The notes: generated by a model not told the origin, from the sequence alone. Shown: positions 40,854 to 50,493, counted from the stretch's first letter. The stretch: 64,000 nt of DNA from Erwinia phyllosphaerae (GCF_019132875.1 NZ_JAHSPF010000015.1:17171-81170); one strand, 5' to 3'. Program-made: numbers and translations.

Positions 40854-42239
40854 CTATTCCTTGTTATTAACAAGCTCGCGAAGTTCACCAGAAACAATCT
40901 CAGCCTGAGCGCCAATAATAACCTGCACGCCATTGCTTCCTTTTTTAACTACGCCTAACGCACCCAGCTCCTTTAATTTTTTCTCGTTAACCTGCGCCAT
41001 ATCGGCAACCTCAAGACGAAGACGAGTAATACAGGCATCGATAACAATAAGGTTACTTTTTCCACCCAGCGCTACCAGATAGTCTGCCGCAATTTCCGAT
41101 ACGCCTTTTTTCTCTGCCATGACGGTATGATCCTCTCTGCCTGGCGTAGCAAGATTAAAACGCCGGATAAAATAGCGGAACAGCAGGTAATAAATCAGCG
41201 CCCATACCATCCCTACAGGGATCATCAATAACGGCGAGGTCGCCAGACCAAAAGAAAGCCCATAGTCAATTAATCCGGCAGAGAAAGTGAAGCCAAGCTT
41301 AATCCCCAACAGCTGACATACGGCCATAGAGACGCCTGTTAACAGCGCATGGATACCATAAAGAAGTGGAGAAAGGAAAAGGAAGGTATATTCTACCGGC
41401 TCGGTGATACCGGTCAGAAAAGTCGTCAGCGCCAGGGATAAAAACAGACCAGCGACGGTAGAACGTTTATCCATCGGCGCGGCATGGTACATAGCCAGGC
41501 AGGCGGCCGGCAACGCGAACATAAATACCGGGAAATAGCCGGTCATAAAGTCGCCCGCCAGAGGGTCACCAGCAAAAAAGCGATGGATATCGCCCGTTAC
41601 GACACCGCCTTCCGCCGTGCCGTACGACCCAAAAACGAACCAGACCAAGGAATTGATAATATGGTGCAGCCCGACTACCCGCAGCAGGACGTTCAGAATG
41701 CCATAGACGAAAGGGCCAACCGGGCCGGAAGTCACCAGCCAGTCTCCTGCGCTGCTAACACCGTGCTGTAGCGGTGCCCAAACCCATGCGAAAACAATGC
41801 CCAGCAACAGGCAGCTCATGCCGGTAGCGATCGGAATAAAGCGTTTGCCGCCGAAAAAAGCAAGATATTCCGGCAGGCGAATATCCTGATAGCGATTGTA
41901 GAGCACGCCTGCCAGAATGCCGCCAACAATACCCGCCAGCACGCCCATATCCAGCTCCGGATTAATAGCCTTCATTACCGAAGTGAGAACCAGATAGCCG
42001 ACGGTGCCTGCCAGACAGGCCGCGCAGTGATTATCTTTAGCCAGGCCGCCAGCAATACCTATGGCAAAAAGCAGCGGTAAATGCTCAAAAAGCGTCTGCC
42101 CCGCTTTGGTAATAAAAGCGATATCCAGTACGTCGGGTTGCCCTAACCGCAGCAATAGGCCAGCAATAGGAAGCACAGCTATCGGCAGCATCAATGCTTT
42201 GCCGAGCCGCTGCATAATAGCGAAGAAGTAACTGTTCAT
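40854..42239 (-). CDS. PTS permease, EIICB of the glucose/N-acetylglucosamine family
   Basis: Inner-membrane phosphotransferase permease. Start ATG 42239 (MNSYFFAIMQRLGKALMLP), with AGGTAAACC upstream, gives 461 residues; an in-frame extension to 42362 is not family-like. EIIC (about 1-350) has LHHIINSLVWFVFG and the substrate-site GITEPVEYTF. EIIB (about 385-461) has the phospho-cysteine in DACITRLRLEV (near 402). There is no EIIA domain, so phosphate should come from the shared EIIA-Glc (Crr) or another EIIA. Substrate is likely a hexose or amino sugar, possibly glycosylated. First gene of a three-gene operon with a CRP site upstream. Confidence 0.9.
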   Translation of the reverse strand: MNSYFFAIMQRLGKALMLPIAVLPIAGLLLRLGQPDVLDIAFITKAGQTLFEHLPLLFAIGIAGGLAKDNHCAACLAGTVGYLVLTSVMKAINPELDMGVLAGIVGGILAGVLYNRYQDIRLPEYLAFFGGKRFIPIATGMSCLLLGIVFAWVWAPLQHGVSSAGDWLVTSGPVGPFVYGILNVLLRVVGLHHIINSLVWFVFGSYGTAEGGVVTGDIHRFFAGDPLAGDFMTGYFPVFMFALPAACLAMYHAAPMDKRSTVAGLFLSLALTTFLTGITEPVEYTFLFLSPLLYGIHALLTGVSMAVCQLLGIKLGFTFSAGLIDYGLSFGLATSPLLMIPVGMVWALIYYLLFRYFIRRFNLATPGREDHTVMAEKKGVSEIAADYLVALGGKSNLIVIDACITRLRLEVADMAQVNEKKLKELGALGVVKKGSNGVQVIIGAQAEIVSGELRELVNNKE

Positions 42240-42273
42240 AGGTTTACCTGCGCAAATCAGAAGAGGAAAACAT

Positions 42274-42289
42274 GTACCTTTTGTGTACC
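42274..42289. promoter_or_regulatory. Candidate operator for the GntR regulator
   Basis: Two GTACC pentamers spaced one helical turn apart (42274-42278 and 42285-42289) lie in the divergent promoter region, 35 bases before the PTS start. This is only a repeat in the right place, not a recognised consensus. Confidence 0.3.
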
Positions 42290-42345
42290 ACTTTGCGCAC
42301 CATACAGTTGTCTTTCGCCTGTACGCTATCTGTTCCATTCTGTAT

Positions 42346-42361
42346 TGTGACTGGCATGACA
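42346..42361 (-). promoter_or_regulatory. CRP site upstream of the PTS operon
   Basis: TGTGA-CTGGCA-TGACA matches the CRP dyad TGTGA-N6-TCACA at nine of ten positions. It is centred 114 bases before the PTS start and suggests catabolite-controlled expression. Confidence 0.65.
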
Positions 42362-42453
42362 AAATTTATGGCATTTCATCCCCTTGATAACAAAAGACAA
42401 ATAGAAATTTAATCAATTAGCCACATTCGGGCTTTATTCCTCCAGGAGCTACG

Positions 42454-43221
42454 ATGACCAAGACTTTATCTCCCCTGTTTTATGTTGATAACGACAGCAC
42501 CATGCCGCTCTATATGCAGCTGGTAAAGAGCTTGCAAACGGCCGTGCGGAAAGGGAAAGTGCAGCCTGGCGATATCATTCCTTCTGAACGCACGCTGGTG
42601 AAAACGCTGGGTATTGCGCGTGGTACTGCCCGCAGGGCATATCAGACGCTGTTGGAAAACGGCACTATTGTGCGCAAGCGTGGATCGGGTACATTTATCG
42701 CCCCGCTGGTGCGCCAGCTGCCTGGCGTGCTGGAAAGCTTTAGCGAGATGGCGGAAAAATGCGGCGGCACGCCACAAAGTGAGATGCTGGGCTGCCAGCG
42801 TCGAGAATCTACTGCGGAAGAGCAGCAGGCCCTTTGCCTGACGGAAAATCAGAAGGTGCTTGAGATAATCCGACTACGAAAAATCAACGATATTGCTATT
42901 TCTTTGCAGCTGGCCGTGCTTCCTGACGATTTGCTGGAAGAGCTTAGCAATGCCAATACGTCGCTTTATCTGCTGTTGGCGCAAAAAGGGATGCCGGTAG
43001 TACGGGCTATCCAGCGCTTTAGCGCCGTCGCGGCAAACGGTAAGCTGGCTTGTCATCTGCAAATTAAAGAATCAGACCCGCTTTTACTGGTAACACGCAC
43101 GGGTTACAGCCATTGCGATCGACCGGTGGAATATACCCGTACCTGGTGCCTGAATGAATATTATGATTTCACGGTCGCGCTACACAGAGATCGGGATGAT
43201 GCCAGGCCCCTGCTTCTGTGA
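42454..43221 (+). CDS. GntR/HutC-family regulator
   Basis: 255 residues. N-terminal winged helix (PLYMQLVKSLQTAVRKGKV, IIPSERTLVKTLGIARGTARRA, TIVRKRGSGTFIA; about 17-85) and a C-terminal UTRA ligand domain (about 105-245) ending in RPVEYTRTWCLNEYYDF, typical of regulators that sense sugar phosphates. It is divergent from the PTS operon and is most likely its regulator. Resembles NagR-type proteins in layout, but I do not assign it as NagR. Confidence 0.85.
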   Translation: MTKTLSPLFYVDNDSTMPLYMQLVKSLQTAVRKGKVQPGDIIPSERTLVKTLGIARGTARRAYQTLLENGTIVRKRGSGTFIAPLVRQLPGVLESFSEMAEKCGGTPQSEMLGCQRRESTAEEQQALCLTENQKVLEIIRLRKINDIAISLQLAVLPDDLLEELSNANTSLYLLLAQKGMPVVRAIQRFSAVAANGKLACHLQIKESDPLLLVTRTGYSHCDRPVEYTRTWCLNEYYDFTVALHRDRDDARPLLL

Positions 43222-43413
43222 CCCGTCCCGCAGCCGCTTAGCCAGATGCCAAAATTTGACTTATCCTGCCGCGCTATCCTTGTGCGGCTGAACGATGCTC
43301 CCGCCTGACCTCCTTTTTATACTGAAACGGCAACATGCTTACCCCACTGGTCCGGCGGCACTCTTATAGCTGATTACAAGCCGCTGACCGCCCTACATAA
43401 AGAGGTTTCCGGC

Positions 43414-44568
43414 ATGAAAATCAGTCAAATTGAGGTCATCCGCCTCGCTATTCCTTTTGCCAGCGATCGTGAAGCGCCAGTACCAGCGGCGGAAACGGCA
43501 TGGAACGCGGCGTCCCCCGCGCTGAAGCAGATGGAAACGCTGTTGGTACGCGTCACCACCGATCAAGGCGAGCAAGGCTGGGGAGAAGGTTTTGGTCATT
43601 TATGTAATCCGGTTACGGCCGGGGCGCTGGAAGCGCTGGTTATTCCGCTGTTTCTGGGCAAGGCCGTGCCGGAAAGCCGCGAAGCACTGCTGTTGCTGAT
43701 GACCGAAGCGGAGCAGGCGCTGCACGCTTTTGGCCGCAGCGGGCCGGTTCGCTATGCGCTGTCGGCGATAGATATTGCGCTGTGGGATCTCCTTGGCCAG
43801 CGGCTGAAAAAACCGCTGTGGCAGCTGTTGGGCGCACAGCGTCAGGAAGTGGAGCTGTATGCCAGCCTGGTCAGCTATAACAATCAGCCGGACGAGGTCG
43901 CCCGTCAGGTACAGCGTGCATGGCAGGCCGGATTCCAGATGCTTAAGCTGCATGAAACCGACTACGCTGCGATTGCCGCTGCCCGAGCCGCGCTGCCAGA
44001 AGAGGCCACGCTACTGGTCGACGTTAACTGTCCGTGGTCGGTCGACGAAGCCGGTCATCGCGCCCGGCAGCTGGCAGAGTTAAAGCTGGGCTGGCTGGAA
44101 GAGCCGGTATGGCCGCCGGACGATATTGCCGGACTGGCGCAGGTTCGTCGTGCCGGCACGCCGATAGCCGCGGGCGAAAACGCCTCTGGTGAATGGGGAT
44201 TCGAACCCTTTTACGGTGCGCAAGCCGTCGATATCCTCCAGCCCAGCGTCACAAAAGTGGGTGGGATTACCGCCTCGCTGCGCGTTTTTGAACGCGCTAA
44301 ACAGCATGGTATCAAGGTTGTTCCCCACTGCTTTTACTACGGCGCAGGTCTGTTGGCTACCGCGCATCTGGTTGCCACCCTGCCTGCCGATATCCGTCTG
44401 GAGGTGCCTTTTATCCGCTTCACGCCGCTGCTTTATCCTCAGTTAGAGTTCGCGCCGACGATGCGGCTTCCCCCAGTGCCGGGCCTGGGTTTTCAGCCGG
44501 ATGCGGAAGTACTGCAAAGGCATACCCTCAGCCATATCACCCTGAGCATGGGGGCTAATCATGTTTAA
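43414..44568 (+). CDS. Enolase-superfamily sugar-acid dehydratase/racemase-like protein
   Basis: 384 residues of the mandelate racemase/muconate lactonizing group. The capping domain is N-terminal; the barrel shows metal ligands in LLVDVNCPW (Asp), WLEEPVWP (Glu) and AAGENASG (Glu). The second-strand base motif reads KLH rather than KxK. The seventh-strand histidine is in VVPHCFYYG, but its usual Asp partner in QPDxxKxGG is Ser here (QPSVTKVGG). The substrate is therefore not predictable. It overlaps the next transporter gene by eight bases, pointing to catabolism of an imported acid. Confidence 0.8.
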   Translation: MKISQIEVIRLAIPFASDREAPVPAAETAWNAASPALKQMETLLVRVTTDQGEQGWGEGFGHLCNPVTAGALEALVIPLFLGKAVPESREALLLLMTEAEQALHAFGRSGPVRYALSAIDIALWDLLGQRLKKPLWQLLGAQRQEVELYASLVSYNNQPDEVARQVQRAWQAGFQMLKLHETDYAAIAAARAALPEEATLLVDVNCPWSVDEAGHRARQLAELKLGWLEEPVWPPDDIAGLAQVRRAGTPIAAGENASGEWGFEPFYGAQAVDILQPSVTKVGGITASLRVFERAKQHGIKVVPHCFYYGAGLLATAHLVATLPADIRLEVPFIRFTPLLYPQLEFAPTMRLPPVPGLGFQPDAEVLQRHTLSHITLSMGANHV

Positions 44569-45841
44569 AAACTATCGAAGCGTAGTAGCGCTGCTGCTGT
44601 TTTTTGCTGGTGTGCTGAACTACCTGGATCGTGCTGCCCTGTCGGTAATGGCTCCACTGGTTAAAAAAGATCTGCAAATCGATGATGCGCAGATGGGTAT
44701 CTTATTCAGCTGCTTTTTTATCGGCTACTGCCTGTTCTGTTTTCTGGGCGGCTGGGGAGCGGACCGCTACGGCCCGCGTAAAGTGTTTGGCTGGGCGGCG
44801 GCCATCTGGTCGCTGTTTTGCGGTGCCACGGCACTGGCGGGTAGCTTTGCCCATCTGCTGATCGTGCGCGTACTGTTTGGCATCGGCGAAGGGCCAATGG
44901 GCACCACCACCAATAAGTCGATCTCTAACTGGTTTCCTCGTCAGGAGGTTGGCCGCGCGGTCGGCTTTACCAATGCGGGACAGCCGCTCGGCGCTGCCGT
45001 TGCCGCGCCGGTCGTTGGGCTGGTCGGGCTGCATTTTGGCTGGCGCGTCTCTTTTATTGTGATTGCCGCGCTGGGCTTCGTCTGGCTGGCTTTCTGGCTA
45101 TGGCTGTTCCGCGACAGACCAGAACAGCATCCGCGCGTTAGCGAACCAGAACGGGCAATGATTGCTGCCCAGCGCCCCGCCACACGCGTGACCAAATCGG
45201 GTAACGCTCAGCAAACTAAACTCTGGCACTACGTTTTTTCACTGCCGGTACTGGGCGTCGCCGCGGCCTTCTTCTGCTTTAACTATATCCAGTTTTTCTT
45301 TCTCTCGTGGCTGCCCAGCTACCTGACCGATTTTCAGCATCTGGATATTAAAAGCATGAGCCTGATCGGTATTCTGCCGTGGCTGGGCGCAACGGTAGGC
45401 TTTATCGGCGGTGGCGTCATTTCCGATGCGCTGTTCCGCCGCACCGGCAATTTTTTGCTGTCGCGTAAGCTGGTGATCTTTTTTGGTCTGGCGGTGGCGG
45501 CGATCTGCGTCATGCTGACGGCCTGGGCCAGCAGCGTTACGCTGGCAGTGACGCTAATCACGCTTGCCAGCGTATTTGCCTATATGACGCCGCAGGCATG
45601 CTGGTCGCTGTTGCAGGATATCGTTCCGGCTGAACGTATCGGTACCGCAGGCGGTTTTGTACATCTGCTGGCGAATCTGGCGGGCATCCTGTCGCCGGGA
45701 ATTACCGGTTTTTTGATTCAGTATGGCGGCGGGTACTCTTCAGCCTTTCTGTTAGCCAGCGTGCTGGCACTAACCGGTATGGCAATGCTGGCGCTGTTTG
45801 TCCGCCAGCAGAGCGTTAATGCGCTGCGCTCGCTGGCGTAA
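44561..45841 (+). CDS. MFS transporter, anion:cation symporter (ACS) family
   Basis: 426 residues with 12 hydrophobic segments. The N-terminus LNYLDRAALSVMAPLVKKDL and the loop GGWGADRYGPRKVFG are typical of the hexuronate/galactonate/phthalate permease group. It overlaps the enolase-superfamily gene and probably brings in that enzyme's sugar-acid substrate with H+. Confidence 0.87.
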   Translation: MFKNYRSVVALLLFFAGVLNYLDRAALSVMAPLVKKDLQIDDAQMGILFSCFFIGYCLFCFLGGWGADRYGPRKVFGWAAAIWSLFCGATALAGSFAHLLIVRVLFGIGEGPMGTTTNKSISNWFPRQEVGRAVGFTNAGQPLGAAVAAPVVGLVGLHFGWRVSFIVIAALGFVWLAFWLWLFRDRPEQHPRVSEPERAMIAAQRPATRVTKSGNAQQTKLWHYVFSLPVLGVAAAFFCFNYIQFFFLSWLPSYLTDFQHLDIKSMSLIGILPWLGATVGFIGGGVISDALFRRTGNFLLSRKLVIFFGLAVAAICVMLTAWASSVTLAVTLITLASVFAYMTPQACWSLLQDIVPAERIGTAGGFVHLLANLAGILSPGITGFLIQYGGGYSSAFLLASVLALTGMAMLALFVRQQSVNALRSLA

Positions 45842-45852
45842 CGACAATAAAA

Positions 45853-45881
45853 AAGCCCGTTCGGCATGAGCAAACGGGCTT
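45853..45881 (-). terminator. Terminator of the serB-radA-nadR transcript
   Basis: AAGCCCGTT / AACGGGCTT with an 11-base loop; on the minus strand it is followed by TTTT. It lies between the convergent MFS gene and nadR and may serve both. Confidence 0.85.
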
Positions 45882-45905
45882 CTCCAGTGCTTGTTTATTA
45901 TCTCG

Positions 45906-47141
45906 TCACAGCGGGCTATTGCCCAACATCTCCTGCACCAGCTCCACACAGCGTAGAAAACGCTCGTCGTAGTTATCCTGTTCCACATGCACAAAATCGA
46001 TGTTGTTCGCCTTGAGCATCTCCACCAGCAATCCCTGAAACTCTTTGCGATCTACCGAACTGCCAAGGCTGCGCAGCCCGTCCGCTATCCACGGCACGTT
46101 ATTTTCCACCAGGATCACCAGATCGAAACGATATTCGTCAATCAGCGCCTGCACAAAAGGATGTTCGCGCCCTTCATATTTTTTGCAGAAAGCTTGAGTA
46201 GTCACAAAGTCGGTATCGATAAAAGCGACCTTGTTGGCATATTTAACGGCAAAATCGATGTACTGTGCCTGCCCCAGCGCGATTTTGTCATAGTCGGAAT
46301 ACTGTAGCGCCATCTCATCGCCGCCCAGATGGGAAAAGACGTAGTCGCGGCCAAACTCCCAGGCGCTGGTGGTGTTAAAAATATTTGCCAGCTTGTTAAC
46401 CAGCGTCGACTTGCCGCTGGATTCGCCGCCCAGAATCGCCACCGTGCGTACAAAGAACGGTTTCACTTCCGTAGGAATATATTCCCAGTAGCGAAAAGGA
46501 TCCTGGCGGATCTGACCGCCGCTGATGTTCATAAAAGATCGTTTGGGATCGATTAATACCGCCTCGATGCCCAGATGCTGCTGATACTGCGGCGCGTCCA
46601 GCTCTTCGCTGGTGTAAACCCGGTTCGGTATGATGCCGTGGTTTTCCATAAAGTCATGGATGCCGCGGCTCCAGATGTCCCAGCCGTGCGGATAGGGTTC
46701 CATGCCCTCTTCGTTAAATGAATGGATGCGGATATTTTTCTGATATTTAAAAGTTTGCAGCAGCCAGCGCAGACGGTCGCTGACCGTGGGCTGCTGGGAC
46801 ATGGCGCTGGCTTCAAACAGCTCGCGGTCGCGCGGCTCGTCGTAGCCCATGATGATATGCAGCTCGTCAACCTGGCTACAGGCGCGCTGGATCAGATAGA
46901 TATGGCCGGTGTGCAGCGGGTAAAACTTACCAAAAACCACGCCTACGGTTTTTTCGCGACGCGGAAACTCCAGGCCAAGATAGCGGTGTAGCGCCTCCAG
47001 CTTCTGCGCGCTGGGGCTTTTGATTTTGGCATTCAGCAGCTGGCTGAGATAGCCCTTGGTCATGCCGCTGGCCTCCGCCACCTGCTGTAGCGTGCAACCC
47101 TGCTGGCGAATAGCCGTTTTCAGATAATCAAATGACGACAC
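45906..47141 (-). CDS. nadR: NAD metabolism regulator / NMN adenylyltransferase / ribosylnicotinamide kinase
   Basis: Trifunctional protein: NAD-responsive repressor of nad genes, weak NMN adenylyltransferase, and ribosylnicotinamide kinase. Start GTG 47141, with AGGAGG six bases upstream, gives 411 residues (E. coli 410). Domains in order: helix-turn-helix (TLQQVAEASGMTKGYLSQLL, about 17-36), nucleotidyltransferase (GVVFGKFYPLHTGHIYL) and kinase with Walker A LGGESSGKSTLVNKL. It follows radA after a 100-base gap in which nothing else was recognised. Confidence 0.96.
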   Translation of the reverse strand: MSSFDYLKTAIRQQGCTLQQVAEASGMTKGYLSQLLNAKIKSPSAQKLEALHRYLGLEFPRREKTVGVVFGKFYPLHTGHIYLIQRACSQVDELHIIMGYDEPRDRELFEASAMSQQPTVSDRLRWLLQTFKYQKNIRIHSFNEEGMEPYPHGWDIWSRGIHDFMENHGIIPNRVYTSEELDAPQYQQHLGIEAVLIDPKRSFMNISGGQIRQDPFRYWEYIPTEVKPFFVRTVAILGGESSGKSTLVNKLANIFNTTSAWEFGRDYVFSHLGGDEMALQYSDYDKIALGQAQYIDFAVKYANKVAFIDTDFVTTQAFCKKYEGREHPFVQALIDEYRFDLVILVENNVPWIADGLRSLGSSVDRKEFQGLLVEMLKANNIDFVHVEQDNYDERFLRCVELVQEMLGNSPL

Positions 47142-47241
47142 CGGGTGCCTCCTGCATAACGGGCGAGCTTTCCGCCGCTTTGAAGTGCGGAGCGCTGTTG
47201 CGCCCCGCAAGGGTAAGCCGCGCGCTAACGTCCCTGCTTAA

Positions 47242-48624
47242 TTACAGTTCATCGAGGATCGACAGCGCGTCGGCCAGTTTCTTCACGCCGTAAACTTTCA
47301 TATTTTCCGGCACTTTTTTTGGCACGTTGGCGACAGGCACAATTGCGCGGCGGAAACCGTGCTTGGCCGCTTCGGCAATGCGTTCCTGACCGCTCGGCAC
47401 CGGACGAATTTCACCGGCCAGGCCGACCTCGCCAAACACCACCAGGTCCTGCGGTAAAGGACGGTCGCGCAGGCTGGAAACCATCGACAGCATCAGCGCC
47501 AGGTCGGCGCTGGTTTCGGTGACCTTGACGCCGCCGACCACGTTGACGAACACATCCTGATCGGCCATTTGCAGGCCACCGTGGCGATGCAGCACCGCCA
47601 GCAAAATGGCCAGACGGTTCTGCTCCAGCCCGACCGCTACGCGTCTTGGATTGCCCAGCATGGAGTGATCGACCAGCGCCTGAATTTCTACCAGCAGCGG
47701 CCGCGTTCCTTCCCACAGCACCATTACCGAGCTGCCGGAAGTCACCTCTTCGCCGCGGCTAAGGAAGATGGCGGAAGGATTGCTGACCTCGCGCAGACCC
47801 TGTTCGGTCATGGCGAACACACCCAGCTCGTTTACCGCGCCGAAGCGGTTTTTATGACTGCGCAGCGTACGGAAGCGTGAGTCCGCATCGCCATCCAGCA
47901 GCACGGAACAGTCGATACAGTGCTCCAGCACTTTTGGCCCGGCCAGCGAGCCATCTTTGGTGACGTGGCCGACCATCACAATCGCCACGCCGCGCGTTTT
48001 GGCAAAGCGCGTCAGATAAGCGGCGGTTTCCCTGACCTGCGCCACGCTGCCCGGCGAGGACTGGATATCCGCCATATGCATTACCTGGATGGAGTCAATC
48101 ACCATCAGCTTCGGCTCTTCCTGCTCGGCAATCAGGCAAATTTGCTCGATGCTGGTTTCGGAAAGCATATTCAGATTGGCGGTCGGCAAACCCAGCCGGT
48201 GCGCGCGCATCGCGACCTGCTGCAGCGACTCCTCGCCCGTGACGTAAAGCGTCTTCATGTTTTCCGCAAGCTTGCAGAGCGTTTGCAGCAGCAGCGTACT
48301 TTTACCGGCACCGGGATTACCCCCGATAAGAATGGCGCTGCCCGGCACCACGCCGCCGCCCAGCACGCGGTCAAACTCTTTGAAACCGGTGCTGAAGCGC
48401 GGTAAAGCTTCCAGACTGATTTCCGAAAGCTTCTGCACGCGGCTGGGGCCAGCGCTGCCCGCGTAGCCGCTCAGCCGTTCGTTACGCGCGACCGTAGGCG
48501 ACGCCGCCAGGCGCACTTCGGTAATGGTATTCCAGGCGTGACAGGCGCTGCACTGCCCCTGCCAGCGTGGATAATCTGCGCCGCATTCGTTACAAACAAA
48601 GGCGCGTTTTGCCGCTTTGGCCAA
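47242..48624 (-). CDS. radA: DNA repair protein RadA (TTG start)
   Basis: DnaB-like helicase that drives branch migration in recombination. 460 residues: C4 zinc motif in CNECGADYPRWQGQCSACH, RecA-like ATPase with Walker A GGNPGAGKSTLL, the RadA-specific KNRFG, and a C-terminal Lon-like domain. Starts at TTG 48624 (translated MAKAAKRAFVC) with AAGGA close upstream and nine bases after serB. Confidence 0.96.
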   Translation of the reverse strand: MAKAAKRAFVCNECGADYPRWQGQCSACHAWNTITEVRLAASPTVARNERLSGYAGSAGPSRVQKLSEISLEALPRFSTGFKEFDRVLGGGVVPGSAILIGGNPGAGKSTLLLQTLCKLAENMKTLYVTGEESLQQVAMRAHRLGLPTANLNMLSETSIEQICLIAEQEEPKLMVIDSIQVMHMADIQSSPGSVAQVRETAAYLTRFAKTRGVAIVMVGHVTKDGSLAGPKVLEHCIDCSVLLDGDADSRFRTLRSHKNRFGAVNELGVFAMTEQGLREVSNPSAIFLSRGEEVTSGSSVMVLWEGTRPLLVEIQALVDHSMLGNPRRVAVGLEQNRLAILLAVLHRHGGLQMADQDVFVNVVGGVKVTETSADLALMLSMVSSLRDRPLPQDLVVFGEVGLAGEIRPVPSGQERIAEAAKHGFRRAIVPVANVPKKVPENMKVYGVKKLADALSILDEL

Positions 48625-48633
48625 ATCTTTTCC

Positions 48634-49611
48634 TTAACGTTCTTCGTGAATCAGGCTGCCGCTGAGAATGCAAAACACCCCCATCAGGTCGGCATGACGG
48701 ATAGTAACTTCGGTTTTTTCATTAACCTTTGGCTTGGCGTGATAGGCGATGCCCAGCGCGGAAGCCTTGATCATCAGCAGATCGTTCGCGCCATCGCCAA
48801 TCGCCACGGTCTGTTCCGGCGCGATATCAAACCGTTTTGCCAGCTTGCGCAGCGTGTCGGCTTTATATTTCGCATCGACGATATCGCCCAGCACTTCGCC
48901 GGTCAGCTTGCCGTCGCGGATTTCCAGCTCGTTAGCCACGATGGCCGAGAGATGCAGCGTGTCACGCAGATACTCTGCAAACCAGGTAAAACCGCCGGAA
49001 GCGATGGCAATGTGCCAGCCCAGCGCCTGTAGCTTATGCACCAGCGAAACGAGGCCCGGCATCAGCGGCAATTCATTGCGGACCGTGCTGAGGATATTCG
49101 CATCGGCACCTTTCAGTGTAGCCACGCGCTGGCGCAGGCTGTCGGTAAAGTCGAGCTCGCCACGCATCGCTCTTTCGGTCACTTCCGCCACCAGCTCGCC
49201 GCAGCCGGCCAGTTTGGCGATTTCATCAATGCATTCGATTTCAATCGCGGTGGAGTCCATATCCATCACTAGTAAACCTGGCGTTTTCAGATGCGGAATA
49301 CGGCCCAGCGGCGCGACGTCCAGGCCGGCTTCGTGCGCCAGCTTTGTCGCGCGCGGCGTCAGCGAACCCGCCAGGCGAATCACCTGGTAATCCTCCACAG
49401 ACCAGGCGCTGACGATAACCATCGCCGCGCCCAGCCTGTGCTGCAACGCCGTCAGACGATCTTTATCAAGATTTCGTCCATACAGAAGCCAGCCGGTACG
49501 GCCAGCACGGTAATCCAGCGGCATAACTTCATCACCGCTGAGGGAAAGAGGCAAACCCGGCCAGAAAGAGACATCGGAAGGCAGGTCGCACCAGGTCAGA
49601 CTATTTGGCAT
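48634..49611 (-). CDS. serB: Phosphoserine phosphatase
   Basis: HAD-family enzyme for the last step of serine synthesis. 325 residues: an N-terminal ACT-like domain, then the catalytic DMDSTAIEIECIDEIA, a Ser/Thr motif (AIASGGFTWFAEYL), and the C-terminal GDGANDLLMIKASALG. Start ATG 49611 has CAGGAG upstream. It heads serB-radA-nadR and is divergent from smp. Confidence 0.97.
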   Translation of the reverse strand: MPNSLTWCDLPSDVSFWPGLPLSLSGDEVMPLDYRAGRTGWLLYGRNLDKDRLTALQHRLGAAMVIVSAWSVEDYQVIRLAGSLTPRATKLAHEAGLDVAPLGRIPHLKTPGLLVMDMDSTAIEIECIDEIAKLAGCGELVAEVTERAMRGELDFTDSLRQRVATLKGADANILSTVRNELPLMPGLVSLVHKLQALGWHIAIASGGFTWFAEYLRDTLHLSAIVANELEIRDGKLTGEVLGDIVDAKYKADTLRKLAKRFDIAPEQTVAIGDGANDLLMIKASALGIAYHAKPKVNEKTEVTIRHADLMGVFCILSGSLIHEER

Positions 49612-49726
49612 TACAGCTCCTGTAGGGACATATTAACCACGCAAGAGGCTACCTTGTCTCGCCTGCTTCTGGCAACATAAAAGCACGAAGCAAATCCTGC
49701 TTGAACTGATAAAGTGTGAAAGAAAG

Positions 49727-50374
49727 ATGGCTAAAGCCAAACTAACATTTCGGCTGCACCGTACGGCGATCGTACTGATTTGCCTGGCGCTGCTGGTGGT
49801 GCTGATGCAGGGCGCATCCTGGTTCAGTATGGGCCACCAAATGGCGCGCTCTGAACAGGTTGAGGAACTGGCGCGAACGCTGACCCGCCAGGTGGCGTTT
49901 AGCCTGACGCCGATGATGGAAAACAGCGACGATAATCACCAGAAAATCGTCAATATCCTGACGCAGATGACTACCGAAAGCCGCATTCTGGACGCTTCTG
50001 TCTATGATGACAGCGGCACGCTGATTGCGCACAGCGGGGAAAGTATTAACGTACGCGACAGGCTGGCGCTGGACGGACAGCGAGCGGGCAGCTACTTCAA
50101 CCATCAGCTGGTAGAACCTTTATCCAGCACGGACGGGCCGCGCGGCTTTCTGCGCGTCACGCTGGATACGCACGTGCTGGTAACGGATTCCCGCCAGGTA
50201 GATAACACCACCAATATTCTGCGCCTGATGATGCTGCTGGCGCTGGCTATCGGCATTATTCTGGCGCGTACTCTGCTCAGGGACCGCCGTACCCGCTGGC
50301 AGCAATCGCCGTTTCTGCTGACGGCGAATCGTCCGGTGAAAGAAGATAACGACGAAGCGCCAGAGGAAAAGTAG
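49727..50374 (+). CDS. ytjB: Membrane protein Smp/YtjB
   Basis: Inner-membrane protein of unknown function with two membrane segments (about 12-33 and 158-178) flanking a periplasmic domain with SRILDASVYDDSGTLIAHSG. 215 residues (E. coli 214). Divergent from serB in all enterobacteria I know. Confidence 0.9.
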   Translation: MAKAKLTFRLHRTAIVLICLALLVVLMQGASWFSMGHQMARSEQVEELARTLTRQVAFSLTPMMENSDDNHQKIVNILTQMTTESRILDASVYDDSGTLIAHSGESINVRDRLALDGQRAGSYFNHQLVEPLSSTDGPRGFLRVTLDTHVLVTDSRQVDNTTNILRLMMLLALAIGIILARTLLRDRRTRWQQSPFLLTANRPVKEDNDEAPEEK

Positions 50375-50493
50375 CGTGGTTATTTCAGACATAGCGGCTA
50401 ACCGTGAATAGATATTCATCACGTAATCTAGTGTCTGCAAACAATAAATTTGAATTAAAAAACGAAAAGGTGAACAGATTCTTTATAGGAAAG

